Shown: positions 22,218 to 33,711, numbered from the stretch's first letter. The stretch: DNA of 64,000 nt from Paraglaciecola arctica (GCF_018861065.1 NZ_JAHKQO010000022.1:62001-126000), one strand, 5' to 3'. Numbers and translations: made by a program. The notes: generated from the sequence alone by a model not told the origin.

Positions 22218-24514
22218 ACTTGAGTCTTACCTTGATTGATAATCTGTGATGGTAACAAATTGCACAATAACCACCCCAGTGAAACACCTAGTAAAACGGT
22301 CAGTCCGAATTGCCAGATGGCGGGAGTGTTACTGAAAACCATAATGCCAAAGGCCAACGCTGAGGTTGTGGCTGATAGAAAAATCGACTTTAAAACGTAG
22401 TTGAGTCGACCATGTTCTCGCAGGAAAAATACGTAATCTACATTTAAGGCTAAGATTAAAATACACCCTAGTAAGTTGAATATAGTGACCGAACCAACAA
22501 TAAGCTGGGTGATTGCCAAAGAGCTAGAAGCCACCAAAATTGGTAGGCTAGCAAGTTTCAACGCCACTTGAACCGGGTAACGAACTAACATGATTAAAAT
22601 TAAGGAAACCACAGCCATACCTAAAAAGTACGACACATAATGCCGCAACTTTTTTAAGGCCGCGCTGTATTGTGCGGGTTGATCATAATAATGAATTGCA
22701 AAGTCTAAGCGCTGCTGAATTTGCGTCACTAAATCTGCGTCTAAAGGACCCATGTAGCTTAAAATTCCCACAATTTGATTGTCTTGCTGAATAAATGATG
22801 GGTACAGTCGCCCAATAAAATCAGGTAACTTATCTTTGGTTAGCCACTGCTCAGAGTTTGAAATGAGTTTTTCTTTGGTGCCAGGAGCCATCACGTCAAC
22901 AATAGGAGCTAGTTGTTGCTGTTCTATCCCCGCCTTAAGCCATTGAGCATTATTTCTTTGTGTGGCAATAGAAGGTAGCCAAAGATCAATTCCCTTGAGT
23001 TCATGGGCCGAAGAGGTTAAATCTTTTATGACTTTTCGAGCTTTTTCAAAACGTTGCAACACTTGCTGCTGGTTTTCACCATGAACACTTATAAATCTTG
23101 GATATTGGTGATTTCCTACCAGCTGACTGACCCTGACTTCACTATCCAATAGATGTTGAGGGGTGCTATTAAACATATTGATATTATCTTCAAATTTCCA
23201 TTGAGATACAGCCACCACACCTCCCAAAACCAACAAACCTAAGAGTAATTTGAAGCTTTTCGGTGACCTAGCTTGGGGAGGGGAAATTTCAGTATTAGCA
23301 GACACTTTGAGCGGCCATCTTGTGATAACACTAAGGCCAGTGAAAATAGCGAAAAATATTCCGAACCCTACAAAAACAGCCACTTGTTGTAGTAGTAAAA
23401 TAGGAAGCAATAACAATAATAAATAACTAAGTAAGGTGGTACCAGCCCCCATTAACAGTGCTGGAGCAAGGTGATTGATTAGGGCTTTTCCTTTTAACCC
23501 CGTAAACTTAGCGGCAAACATTATGTGGTACCCATAATCTACAGCTATGCCAATTAAACTGATGGCAAATACCAAAGATAACAAATGTATTTGATCAAAC
23601 AGCAATATCAGAGCTGTCATGCCGGCTAACATCGAAGCTGCGACTAGTACCAATATACATAATAGCGGTCGTATATTTCTAAAACTCACTAATGTCAGTA
23701 ACAGCACGCCTACCAATGACAAAACACTAAACAACTGCATTTCGAAACGAATTCGTTGAGTGACAGCAGCGCTATGAAAAGCTAAACCACTTTTGAAAAC
23801 AGTGACTGGCTTAGATAAGTTGTTTACGGAAAGTGCCTGATCAAGTTGTTCAACTGTAGCAACTACCTGATCTATCTGTATGGACTGAGGAGTGAACTCT
23901 ATAAATAAGGGATAGTAGCGCTGGCCATCATTTTCAATAAATAGAAATTCATCGTCTTGTTCCCATAGAGGGTGATTGAGTCGACCTGAAAACCAATCGG
24001 CGATATTCAGTAACGGAGCTTCAGCAATGCTTAGGGTAACTAGCGGGTTACTAGGCTGACTCAAAAGTAACATGTATCTTTGAATGATAAATCCATAGTC
24101 ATTGTTATCCCTTGCTAGCTGCGCTTCGTCGCTTAGAAATGCCAAAGGATGTTCGCTATATGTAGAGATGAGCTGTTTGATTTCTACATTATCGCTGGGG
24201 TTGAAACTGGCAGAATGGATAGCAGTTTGTCTGGCCAAATTAACTTTTAACTCACGAAGGTATCGTTTGTTGTCTGACGTAGAGTTAAGTTCGAATAATA
24301 ACAGAGCCTTGTTTTCATAGGGCTCTCTAGCTGCTTTTGTAAGTGCGCCGCTGTTATCTTGCATATCTAAGATATTTAAAATATTGGCGTCAAACTTAAT
24401 TGATTGATTAATAACGTTATATAGCAAAACACCACCGCAAATAAGCGTAATGACAACCCAGCTATATAACAGACGTGATTGGGTCATTGATGAAAACCTA
24501 TTGCCCCTGTTCAC
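22214..24514 (-). CDS. MMPL/RND-family exporter, arylpolyene type
   Basis: This 766-residue inner-membrane protein has the two-fold RND layout: one helix at about residues 12-35, an extracytoplasmic domain, and a helix bundle from about 265 to 410 (VLSLVGVLLLTLVSFRNIR, SLIGIAVDYGYHIMFAAKF). A second helix, a second domain and a second bundle (about 625-755) follow. The charged/glycine-rich repeat GIAVDYGYH is the MMPL signature. It corresponds to the ApeM exporter of arylpolyene clusters, expected to move the lipid-linked product out of the inner membrane. It overlaps the upstream LolA-like gene by 17 bp. Confidence 0.88.
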   Translation of the reverse strand: MNRGNRFSSMTQSRLLYSWVVITLICGGVLLYNVINQSIKFDANILNILDMQDNSGALTKAAREPYENKALLLFELNSTSDNKRYLRELKVNLARQTAIHSASFNPSDNVEIKQLISTYSEHPLAFLSDEAQLARDNNDYGFIIQRYMLLLSQPSNPLVTLSIAEAPLLNIADWFSGRLNHPLWEQDDEFLFIENDGQRYYPLFIEFTPQSIQIDQVVATVEQLDQALSVNNLSKPVTVFKSGLAFHSAAVTQRIRFEMQLFSVLSLVGVLLLTLVSFRNIRPLLCILVLVAASMLAGMTALILLFDQIHLLSLVFAISLIGIAVDYGYHIMFAAKFTGLKGKALINHLAPALLMGAGTTLLSYLLLLLLPILLLQQVAVFVGFGIFFAIFTGLSVITRWPLKVSANTEISPPQARSPKSFKLLLGLLVLGGVVAVSQWKFEDNINMFNSTPQHLLDSEVRVSQLVGNHQYPRFISVHGENQQQVLQRFEKARKVIKDLTSSAHELKGIDLWLPSIATQRNNAQWLKAGIEQQQLAPIVDVMAPGTKEKLISNSEQWLTKDKLPDFIGRLYPSFIQQDNQIVGILSYMGPLDADLVTQIQQRLDFAIHYYDQPAQYSAALKKLRHYVSYFLGMAVVSLILIMLVRYPVQVALKLASLPILVASSSLAITQLIVGSVTIFNLLGCILILALNVDYVFFLREHGRLNYVLKSIFLSATTSALAFGIMVFSNTPAIWQFGLTVLLGVSLGWLLCNLLPSQIINQGKTQV

Positions 24515-25043
24515 TTGAGTCTAATTGACTCAAAAAAATATTGGTGTAGTTGCCTTCAGGTTCGCGTAACACAATTTTTTGTATTTGATTGTCTTCTATT
24601 AGCACTGATATTTCCAAAATAATACTGGCAATTTGTGTCGATTTAGGAGTCAGCGTAAGGGTATTATCCTGCTGCTCAATAGAAAATTGCTGCTGTAAAC
24701 TTTGTTGCTTACCGCTAAATAAAGCTAGTAACAACTCACTAAATTGTGAGTTTGTAGTAAGGGATTTGAAGTGCCCCTCTGCTTGACGTTCGCTTACACC
24801 ATCAGTGGTGATCCTTAATAGACTTTCTACAGGGTGCTGAGTGTGCCAAATTAAACCAGCCTCGCTTTGATAATGATAGGTGCCTTTTGTGATAAAGGGT
24901 TGGGTCAATACCGCTAGGTGTTTTTCTTGCACAAATTGACCTTGTTGCTCAGAGGATGACTGCAGAGAAAAAGGTGCTGCTTGTGCCTTTGCAAAAAGCA
25001 CGACTAGTAGCAATACTAGAGGTGTAAATTTGATACTGCGCAT
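24498..25043 (-). CDS. LolA-like outer-membrane lipid carrier
   Basis: I chose the ATG at 25043 because it gives a clean signal peptide, MRSIKFTPLVLLLVVLFAKA, ending AQA. The frame extends to an ATG at 25070 that would add nine residues. The mature part matches LolA-type carriers (GQFVQEKHLAVLTQPFITKG, then GLIWHTQHPVES). It corresponds to ApeL of arylpolyene clusters. The likely job is ferrying the hydrophobic product or its lipid carrier across the periplasm between the MMPL exporter and the outer-membrane lipoprotein. Confidence 0.85.
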   Translation of the reverse strand: MRSIKFTPLVLLLVVLFAKAQAAPFSLQSSSEQQGQFVQEKHLAVLTQPFITKGTYHYQSEAGLIWHTQHPVESLLRITTDGVSERQAEGHFKSLTTNSQFSELLLALFSGKQQSLQQQFSIEQQDNTLTLTPKSTQIASIILEISVLIEDNQIQKIVLREPEGNYTNIFLSQLDSSEQGQ

Positions 25044-25071
25044 AAAAAACCTGTTCCTTACATCTGGCATT

Positions 25072-25626
25072 TTAACTAGCGGGAAGCTTATATTTGTATT
25101 TCTTACGAACTAGCCACTCAACTGCCGTCAATAAAGCCATGATACAGTATGAGATAAAGCCATTATAAAGTGTCCAAATTTCGATATCGCTATATACAGC
25201 TGTGTAAAACGCGATGATTCCATTTATTAAGAAAAAAACGCACCAGCTTATTGTCACTTTACGGGTGTAGGATATCGCACTTTCTGGTAGATCAGGCTCT
25301 CTAATTCGCGCTATACGTTCAATTATGCTTTGCTCAGACCATAGAGAAATAGCAAAAATTCCCAAAAACAACAAACTAGTCACTACAGGATAAAAGCGGA
25401 TCCCATAGCTTGAATCGGTAATAAGAGAATATCCTAACACCACTATAACAGTAACAATAAAGAGCCTGACATAGGTGGTATTTAACAGCAGTGAGTGTCC
25501 GAATTTATAGCGCAGTAATAGTATTACAATCAAACCTAAGGCCACCAAACTCGGTGAACCATATGATAAACCTACGTAGGCAATAACGGGATATAATATC
25601 GCCAATATGCCTATCACCCATGACAT
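25072..25626 (-). CDS. COG4648-type integral membrane protein
   Basis: The 184-residue product is mostly hydrophobic with about five or six membrane helices (WVIGILAILYPVIAYVGLSY at the start, and ISWCVFFLINGIIAFYTAVY later). It ends with a basic tail, RKKYKYKLPAS. Arylpolyene clusters carry a membrane protein of this kind (ApeG-type, COG4648), whose biochemical role is unknown. It sits between the ACP gene (3-bp gap) and the LolA-like gene, so it is part of the transport/assembly block. Confidence 0.82.
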   Translation of the reverse strand: MSWVIGILAILYPVIAYVGLSYGSPSLVALGLIVILLLRYKFGHSLLLNTTYVRLFIVTVIVVLGYSLITDSSYGIRFYPVVTSLLFLGIFAISLWSEQSIIERIARIREPDLPESAISYTRKVTISWCVFFLINGIIAFYTAVYSDIEIWTLYNGFISYCIMALLTAVEWLVRKKYKYKLPAS

Positions 25627-25629
25627 CTG

Positions 25630-25872
25630 TTAGGCGCTCTGAATTTGTTGTAATTCGTTTACTACATCACCTACAGTGCGTATTTTTTTAAAAGCATCAG
25701 GTTCAATATCCAAATCAGTGAGTTCCCGCAATTTAACTAGAAGATCTATGGCATCGATGCTATCTAGTTCAAGTTCCTCATATAGATCCGTTTCTTGGGA
25801 GATCATATTTTCTGGTAGTTCAAAGTAGTTCACCAAGAGTTCTTTTAATTGTTGATAAAGTTGATTCTTCAT
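25630..25872 (-). CDS. Acyl carrier protein (transport-block ACP)
   Basis: The 80-residue acidic protein has the carrier motif EELELDSIDAIDLL, in which the Ser of DSI is the phosphopantetheine site at about residue 37. It is one of four ACP genes in the cluster. It resembles the ACP at 30940 in length and in sequence around the motif. Its place beside the acyltransferase gene suggests it holds the acyl chain for transfer to the lipid anchor, though this is inference. The PPTase at 28872 is the likely activating enzyme. Confidence 0.9.
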   Translation of the reverse strand: MKNQLYQQLKELLVNYFELPENMISQETDLYEELELDSIDAIDLLVKLRELTDLDIEPDAFKKIRTVGDVVNELQQIQSA

Positions 25873-25960
25873 ATGTTCTTTTTCCGTAAAATATCGCTTG
25901 GCACCATACTCACCAAGCTCATTCTGGTCAGTCCAGTGGCTATTGATCAGAGTTTAACAT

Positions 25961-26737
25961 TTAAAGTGTCGAATCAAAACGCGCTAATTCGTTACTGAAC
26001 TCTTTTTGGATATCACGAGTCAATTTACGCACCGACAAACTAATATTGTCATGCAAATAAGGACTGACATCGAACTCTTCTAATACTGTTAAATGTAAAT
26101 GGATTTGCCGAGGTGGAATTCTGTACCACGGCCAACCTTTGGTTAATGCTGGCGGTGACACGTGAATGAGGACTTTCTGGAAATTGGCGCCAGTGCGCAG
26201 TGCTAAATTAGCTGCACCTCTTTGAAACGATAGGGGGCTGCCGGGTTTGGTTCGAGTGCCTTCTGGAAAAATAATTAAATTGCTACCTTGACCTAAAGAC
26301 TCCCCGCAGTCAGTAATTAAGTCTTGAGGTTCAGCATTATTGAGGTAACCGGTATTTCTCAAAATTCCTCTAGTAAAAATGTTTTTCCAAAGGGATTGTT
26401 TCACCACACAGTTGGCATTGGGGATCAGTGAAATCAATACCACAACGTCGATAAGGGAAGGATGATTAGCAATCACAATTTTACCCTTAAGATTACTGAG
26501 TTTTTCTATTCGGTCGGTAGTCACTTTAGTTACGCCGACACAATACATTAACCAAATAAAAGATTTGAAGGCGAGATGCACTGCATAACGGCAAGCCTTC
26601 TTACGAGATTCTTCATTGCGATATTTAATGCGGTATAAAGGTAGCCATAGAAGGGCCATTAATATGCCGCACAGGCCGAAGACCGCGAAACAAAATGCTG
26701 TTGCAAAAAAACGCCATACTTTACTTATTTGCGCCAT
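25961..26737 (-). CDS. PlsC-family acyltransferase (1-acylglycerol-3-phosphate type)
   Basis: I chose the ATG at 26737 because a GGAG lies eight bases upstream; an in-frame GTG at 26746 would add three residues. The 258-residue product has an N-terminal membrane helix (WRFFATAFCFAVFGLCGILM). The two catalytic PlsC motifs are present, NHPSLID (HX4D) near residue 95 and FPEGTRTKPG near residue 155. It corresponds to the ApeD-type acyltransferase of arylpolyene clusters, thought to take part in attaching the polyene to its lipid anchor. It is 79 bp downstream of the FadH-like gene. Confidence 0.87.
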   Translation of the reverse strand: MAQISKVWRFFATAFCFAVFGLCGILMALLWLPLYRIKYRNEESRKKACRYAVHLAFKSFIWLMYCVGVTKVTTDRIEKLSNLKGKIVIANHPSLIDVVVLISLIPNANCVVKQSLWKNIFTRGILRNTGYLNNAEPQDLITDCGESLGQGSNLIIFPEGTRTKPGSPLSFQRGAANLALRTGANFQKVLIHVSPPALTKGWPWYRIPPRQIHLHLTVLEEFDVSPYLHDNISLSVRKLTRDIQKEFSNELARFDSTL

Positions 26738-26815
26738 TGCCAGCACTCCATTACTCGTTTTACCGATCCCAAAAAAACCTTTAACGGAAATTTAATTGAA
26801 TCAGTTAGTGGGTAT

Positions 26816-28840
<2,025 letters not shown>

Positions 28841-28871
28841 TCAAGGTAACGGAGAATCTTCTAAGTTTAAC

Positions 28872-29600
28872 ATGATTTTGACAAATGATAAGCCAGCCAC
28901 CCCGCTAAAAGGTAGACAACAGAAATTGAGGAAAGAGAATTTGACCACGAATAAAATTTATCTGTATTACCTGGATACGCGACAAATTAGGGTGGCTCAA
29001 CACGAGTTATTTGGAGTTTTGAATCAAAGTGAACAAAGTCGCTACGATGGTTTCAAGAATACTGCTAGGCAAACTCAATTTATTATGTCGAGATGGTTGA
29101 TTAAACAGTGTCTGAATCAGTTGTTTGCGCTGCCTATTACACATGACTACCAATTAATTGATTATTGTTGCTGGAAGATTGCTAAGCAAGACAAAAGTTA
29201 CTCCATTTCTATTAGTCATAGCGGTCATTTTATTGGGGTGGCTATCGCGGCTTTTCCTTGTGCTATTGGGTTGGATATCGAACAGCACAAACCCCGAAAT
29301 TTTAGCGAATTAGTGCAAATTATTGGCACCACAGAAGAACAGAATTTAGTGTGCAATCATGCAGATCCACAATTAACATTTTATCGTTTATGGACTGCCA
29401 AGGAAGCCTTGTTAAAAGCCTCAAAGAAAAATGTTGAGCAAGTGTGCAAAGAGAGTTTGCTTAGTTGTTTGCGACATCCGTTTGGGCTAGTCGCAGGCTA
29501 CCAATATCTAACGGGGAACTTGGCAGAGGATACATATAGTTACTGTGTAATGAGTCATTCCGAGGCGATGATACAAGTCAAAGATTTTGCTGTGAGCTAG
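28872..29600 (+). CDS. 4'-phosphopantetheinyl transferase (Sfp/AcpT type)
   Basis: This enzyme transfers the phosphopantetheine arm of CoA to acyl carrier proteins, here most likely the four ACPs of the cluster. The family motifs are present: GLDIEQHKPRNF (magnesium-binding Asp/Glu) and WTAKEALLKASKK. The frame is open from 28731, but the first 47 codons lie antisense to the 5' end of the FadH-like gene and look uncoding, so I took the ATG at 28872; the exact start is uncertain. It begins the plus-strand arylpolyene block and corresponds to ApeB. Confidence 0.88.
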   Translation: MILTNDKPATPLKGRQQKLRKENLTTNKIYLYYLDTRQIRVAQHELFGVLNQSEQSRYDGFKNTARQTQFIMSRWLIKQCLNQLFALPITHDYQLIDYCCWKIAKQDKSYSISISHSGHFIGVAIAAFPCAIGLDIEQHKPRNFSELVQIIGTTEEQNLVCNHADPQLTFYRLWTAKEALLKASKKNVEQVCKESLLSCLRHPFGLVAGYQYLTGNLAEDTYSYCVMSHSEAMIQVKDFAVS

Positions 29601-29688
29601 CAGCGTACCTAAACATAGGTGAGGTTAACTCAATGTTGAACCCTAAGACTGGCTTTAGTAGACTGCGTTTTTTGACTAGGGTAGGCCA

Positions 29689-30420
29689 ATGTCCTTGAAA
29701 TTTGAAATTAGCAAATGTGTAGCATGGGCTCCTGGCTTGGAATCAGAGCAGGACTGGCAATCATGGCAACAAGGAGATAAGCCTCTCACTGACGAGTTGG
29801 CACTACCGCAGTTATCCAGTATTCCAGCGATGCAAAGACGGCGTTTAAGTCCGTTTGCAAAGGTGGCAATACATTGTGCTTTAGAAGCAAGTGGAGAATA
29901 CCAGTCAGATATACCTTGTGTTTTTTCTTCTCGCCACGGTGATCTGCAACGTACCACCAAACTAATCGAAAATATTGCACTCAATCAAGATTTGTCACCT
30001 ACCCAGTTTGGATTATCAGTACATAACGCCGCCGCTGGATTATTTAGCATATTTACCGGAAATCGAGCGCCTTTGTCGGCTATTTCTGGTGGCCAGAGTA
30101 GTTTTATGCAGGGACTATTAGACAGTGTGTCAAAACTGCAGACAAATAACCTCTCTAGAATTTTATATGTTTATTGCGACCTAAATGTACCTGAGTGTTA
30201 CCGACCTTATGTGACCGACGATACACCACTAGGTATTGGATTGCTTATTGAAGCGCCAAAAGGCGATAAAAATGCCTTTAGTTTTTGCTTTAATACCCAG
30301 GGAACGAGTCCACAAAGTGATAACCAAGCACTCGATTTTATGAGATTTGTATTAAGCAATCGCACCGAGTTATTAACACATATTCATCAACAAACTTGGT
30401 TACTACATCGAAACTGTTAA
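29689..30420 (+). CDS. Chain-length-factor-like ketosynthase homologue (ApeC type)
   Basis: The 243-residue product is a short thiolase-fold protein matching the ketosynthase N-terminal family of arylpolyene clusters (PF13723 type). Near the place where ketosynthases carry the catalytic Cys it has FGLSVHNAAAGLFSIFTGN, without Cys. It is therefore expected to be the non-catalytic partner of the KS at 38021, as ApeC pairs with ApeO in E. coli, and to set polyene length. GTAGG precedes the ATG. A 247-bp gap with no recognisable gene separates it from the next ACP. Confidence 0.85.
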   Translation: MSLKFEISKCVAWAPGLESEQDWQSWQQGDKPLTDELALPQLSSIPAMQRRRLSPFAKVAIHCALEASGEYQSDIPCVFSSRHGDLQRTTKLIENIALNQDLSPTQFGLSVHNAAAGLFSIFTGNRAPLSAISGGQSSFMQGLLDSVSKLQTNNLSRILYVYCDLNVPECYRPYVTDDTPLGIGLLIEAPKGDKNAFSFCFNTQGTSPQSDNQALDFMRFVLSNRTELLTHIHQQTWLLHRNC

Positions 30421-30667
30421 TATGATTAACAATCTCGCAATTTATTTTTTACGGCATCTATGCCTAGATGTTGCGTATAAGCTACAGAATGATATTATTA
30501 TCGAATAAAAGAGTCATAAGCACTCGGTTACTACTGAATCATCTAACATGCCTTTCATTCCCCACTGTATTGAACTCCAGATTAATCATTGCAAAGGATT
30601 GAAGTCATCGATTGTCGGGTATAACAACGATGCGATGCTCCCAAAATAATTTTAAAAAGGAAAATAG

Positions 30668-30922
30668 ATGAGTGACCTGAATCATGAAATTAAGCTGTTA
30701 ATTATAGACGCTTTGGATTTGGAAGATATTTCTGCAGATGATATCGAGGACGATGCACCTTTATTTGTAGATGGCTTAGGCCTTGATTCGATTGATGCTT
30801 TGGAACTCGGTGTTGCAATTAAAAATGCCTACAATATTAAGATTGACGGTAGTACCGAAGATAGCAAAAAGTATTTTTATTCTGTTAAAACCTTGAGTGA
30901 TTTTATTCAGATTAGTAAGTAA
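30668..30922 (+). CDS. Acyl carrier protein (ApeE type)
   Basis: The 84-residue acidic protein has the carrier motif DGLGLDSIDALELG with the modification Ser near residue 39. AAGGAAA precedes the ATG. It begins a tandem ACP pair, as ApeE and ApeF do in arylpolyene clusters, where one ACP carries the growing chain and the other takes part in priming or transfer. The gap of 17 bp to the next ACP implies one message. Confidence 0.92.
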   Translation: MSDLNHEIKLLIIDALDLEDISADDIEDDAPLFVDGLGLDSIDALELGVAIKNAYNIKIDGSTEDSKKYFYSVKTLSDFIQISK

Positions 30923-30939
30923 AGAAGGTTTGTAAAAAG

Positions 30940-31185
30940 ATGAATAAAGAACAAATTTTATCAATGGTAACAACTATCTTGGTCAATGAGTTTGAGATTG
31001 ACGAAGCCCAAATCACACCGGAAACCAACATCTATGAAGAGTTAGATATTGATAGCATTGATGTGGTAGACCTTGTTGTTCGCCTTAGAACCGAAACAGG
31101 GCGCTCGATTGAACCTGATAATTTTAAACAAGTTAGAACCATTGAAGATCTGTTAGTGGTGTTAGATAAAGTAATAAACAAATGA
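30940..31185 (+). CDS. Acyl carrier protein (ApeF type)
   Basis: The 81-residue protein has EELDIDSIDVVDLVVRL, with the phosphopantetheine Ser near residue 38. It is closer to the ACP at 25630 than to its immediate neighbour: both have the pattern ETxxYEExxxDSIDxxDLxVxLR and DFxKxxRT-type C-terminal segments. It is followed by a 99-bp gap that contains an inverted repeat, before the AMP-ligase gene. Confidence 0.92.
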   Translation: MNKEQILSMVTTILVNEFEIDEAQITPETNIYEELDIDSIDVVDLVVRLRTETGRSIEPDNFKQVRTIEDLLVVLDKVINK

Positions 31186-31232
31186 TCCCCGCAACCTGCT
31201 CAATGAGTCACGTACGCTCAGTATTCGAATTC

Positions 31233-31260
31233 TGTACAAAGTGATTTAGGTCACTGTACA
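31233..31260. repeat. Inverted repeat upstream of the AMP-ligase gene
   Basis: TGTACAaaGTGA and TCACTGTACA form a near-perfect dyad, 10 bp pairing with two unpaired A, around a short TTTAGG centre. It lies 24 bp before the AMP-ligase start. It could be an operator for a dimeric regulator or an RNA hairpin that adjusts expression between the ACP pair and downstream genes. It has no U-run and so is not a simple terminator. Confidence 0.5.
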
Positions 31261-31284
31261 AGCCTTAAGAAAGCAACAGTTAAA

Positions 31285-32625
31285 ATGCAAATGGACTTAA
31301 CAAGTTACCTTATCGATCCCAATGACATTCAATTTGTCGACGGCGATCATGACTACGAACAATGGTTCAATATTGTTGCGGGTTATCGTACTCAATTAAT
31401 GCAGTCATCTTCTCAATCTTGGTTGTTATTTGAGTCAGATACCTTTTTGTTTTCAGCGATGTTTTATGCTTTGTTAGCGGCAGGTAAATCCATAGTATTG
31501 CCCCAAAACGCACAGCCAGAACATATACGTGATATAAAAAATCGGGTGCAGGCAAGTATTGGCTCTGCAGATATTAACCCTGATATTGTCACCAAAACTT
31601 CCTGGCCAAAAATGCCTGCAACTATTGTGAACATTAATGGCGAGACGAATGTCACTTTTTTTACTTCAGGCTCTACAGGGCAAGCCAAAGCTATTGAGAA
31701 AAAGTTTTGGCAGTTGCAAACCGAAGTCAACAGCCTCGAAGCCAACTTTGGCGCGACCATTAAAGGTAGTGCTTTGTTGTCAACGGTTTCTCATCAGCAT
31801 ATTTATGGTTTGTTATTTAAGGTTTTGTGGCCCATTTCAAAGGGGCATGCGTTTGTATGTCAAGCGCTTGAATATCCAGAACATATTGTTAATAAAATCA
31901 CCACCCAAAAATTGGGTGCTGTCACTTTAGTTGCCAGTCCGGCTCACCTACACCGCTTATTTTTAGACAACCCTCTAATACCGTACAAACAGCATATCCA
32001 TAATATTTTTTCTTCAGGAGGTCCTTTAGACGCTGACAAAAATATTAGCCTACAACAACAGCTACATTGTCGATTAGTTGAAGTTTATGGCAGCACTGAA
32101 ACCGGCGGAATTGGATGGCGCCATAGAGATTCTATCGACGACGATATTTGGCAAACCTTTGACGAGGTCAGTGTTGCACATCAACCCGATACCGAACTAT
32201 TGCTATTATCGTCACCCTATATGATTGATAATCCATTTTATGGGGATGACAAAATAGAGTTACTGAGTCCCCATAAATTTCGGTTGTTAGGAAGAGCAGA
32301 CGATATAGTCAAAATTGAAGAGAAACGCATATCTCTGCAAGAGGTACAATTGCGCTGTAAGCAACATGAATTTATCCAAGACGTTTGTGTGATTGTGATA
32401 GGAGTCAACCGTAAACAATTGGCGGCGGTTATTGAGCTAAATGATTTGGGAAAACAGGCTAAAGAGACGATGCCTTTACATTTGTTTAATCGATTATTTA
32501 GGCGTTACCTAGCACGGTGGTTTGAAGCTGTGACCTTACCAAAAAAATTTAGATATCCGTTACAAATTCCTTATAATGCCCAAGGGAAGTTAAACCGACA
32601 GGCCATGGAGTCCTATTTTGAGTGA
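31285..32625 (+). CDS. AMP-dependent acyl/aryl ligase (ApeH type)
   Basis: The 446-residue product is an adenylate-forming enzyme, shorter than the usual ligases. The P-loop TFFTSGSTGQAKAIEKK lies near residue 120, VEYGSTETGGIGWRH-like (VYGSTETGGIGW) near 270, and the hinge RLLGRADDIVKIEEKRISL near 345. It is expected to activate the aromatic starter acid, such as 4-hydroxybenzoate or 4-coumarate, and load it on the cluster ACP, as ApeH does in E. coli. Its stop overlaps the next start by 8 bp. Confidence 0.9.
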   Translation: MQMDLTSYLIDPNDIQFVDGDHDYEQWFNIVAGYRTQLMQSSSQSWLLFESDTFLFSAMFYALLAAGKSIVLPQNAQPEHIRDIKNRVQASIGSADINPDIVTKTSWPKMPATIVNINGETNVTFFTSGSTGQAKAIEKKFWQLQTEVNSLEANFGATIKGSALLSTVSHQHIYGLLFKVLWPISKGHAFVCQALEYPEHIVNKITTQKLGAVTLVASPAHLHRLFLDNPLIPYKQHIHNIFSSGGPLDADKNISLQQQLHCRLVEVYGSTETGGIGWRHRDSIDDDIWQTFDEVSVAHQPDTELLLLSSPYMIDNPFYGDDKIELLSPHKFRLLGRADDIVKIEEKRISLQEVQLRCKQHEFIQDVCVIVIGVNRKQLAAVIELNDLGKQAKETMPLHLFNRLFRRYLARWFEAVTLPKKFRYPLQIPYNAQGKLNRQAMESYFE

Positions 32626-32968
32626 TTATGTACATCATGGCGAGTTGTTGTCAGTTGAAAAAGAAGATAACTCAGTTTTTTTAGAGTTAAAAATCCCCGC
32701 AAACTTATACTATTTCCAAGGCCATTTCCCTAGCGCTCCAGTTTTACCTGGTGTGGTATTGACTCACTGGGTTGTGGAATACGCGAGCCAATATTTTAAC
32801 GCTGATCCCAGCAAATTTGAGTCCTTTAGCGGGCTTAAGTTTCAAATTATTGTGGGTCCAGAACAGATTATTAAGCTTAAGCTAAGTCAAATCAACGACA
32901 ACAAATACACTTTTAGCTATCACTCAGACCATGGAAAACATGCTTCAGGCAAGGTGATGTTTGTGTGA
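32618..32968 (+). CDS. FabA/FabZ-like hotdog dehydratase (ApeI type)
   Basis: The 116-residue protein has the hotdog-fold signature YYFQGHFPSAPVLPGVVLTH with the catalytic His in GHFP. It is expected to remove water from the 3-hydroxyacyl-ACP intermediate in each polyene extension cycle, working with the second hotdog protein at 39216 as ApeI and ApeP do. The start is a TTG at 32618 that overlaps the AMP-ligase stop; no in-frame ATG exists nearby. It is 4-bp overlapped (GTGA) with the glycosyltransferase gene. Confidence 0.9.
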   Translation: MSDYVHHGELLSVEKEDNSVFLELKIPANLYYFQGHFPSAPVLPGVVLTHWVVEYASQYFNADPSKFESFSGLKFQIIVGPEQIIKLKLSQINDNKYTFSYHSDHGKHASGKVMFV

Positions 32969-33711
32969 GCCAAAATTACTGTTTTGTTATTCCCAATTAC
33001 AACCACACTCAGGCTGTCGCTAATACTATTGAAGCATTGCAACCCTATGAGTTTCCAATTGTTTTAGTCGACGATGGTAGTGATGCGGCCACCCAAATTC
33101 TGCTAGAACAGCTCGACGCACAATACCCCAACGTGACTCTGATTAGACGGCCAGTGAATGGTGGCAAAGGTGCCGCAGTAAAAACGGGGTTGAATATAGC
33201 TTCTGAAATGGGTATGAGTCATGCGGTGCAAATTGATGCCGATGGTCAACATAATTTGGCCGACATAGATATTCTATTAAACGAATCCAAGTCTCATCCA
33301 GATGCAATGATAAGCGGTCAGCCTGTATATGATGATAGCATTTCCAAAGGTCGTTACTACGGCCGCTATATCACCCACATTTGGGTGTATATTGAAACTT
33401 TATCCTTAGCAATTAAAGATTCTATGTGTGGTTTTAGAGTTTACCCTTTATCTGCTTGTATGGTACTCATGGGTAAACAAGCTTTGGGAAATAGAATGGA
33501 TTTTGATATTGAGATTATGGTGCGACTTTATTGGCAAAAAGTCCCGATTCGCTTTATCTCAACTAAAGTTTTATACCCAGAAGATGGCGTCTCCCATTTC
33601 AACATTTGTAAAGATAATTGGTTGATTTCCAAAATGCATACTAGGTTGTTTTTCGGCATGTTAGTACGTCTTCCTGTTTTATTAGCCGCAAAACTCAGGA
33701 GTTCTCAGTGA
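32965..33711 (+). CDS. Family 2 glycosyltransferase
   Basis: The 248-residue protein is a GT-A fold transferase: FVIPNYNHTQAVANTIEAL, FPIVLVDDGSDAATQ and AVQIDADGQHNLADID show the nucleotide-sugar and DxD-type sites. In E. coli ApeJ the corresponding domain is fused to an acyltransferase; here the two domains are separate genes overlapping by 4 bp (GTGA). The likely job is adding a sugar to the lipid anchor or product, with an unknown acceptor. The start is a GTG. Confidence 0.88.
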   Translation: MSQNYCFVIPNYNHTQAVANTIEALQPYEFPIVLVDDGSDAATQILLEQLDAQYPNVTLIRRPVNGGKGAAVKTGLNIASEMGMSHAVQIDADGQHNLADIDILLNESKSHPDAMISGQPVYDDSISKGRYYGRYITHIWVYIETLSLAIKDSMCGFRVYPLSACMVLMGKQALGNRMDFDIEIMVRLYWQKVPIRFISTKVLYPEDGVSHFNICKDNWLISKMHTRLFFGMLVRLPVLLAAKLRSSQ

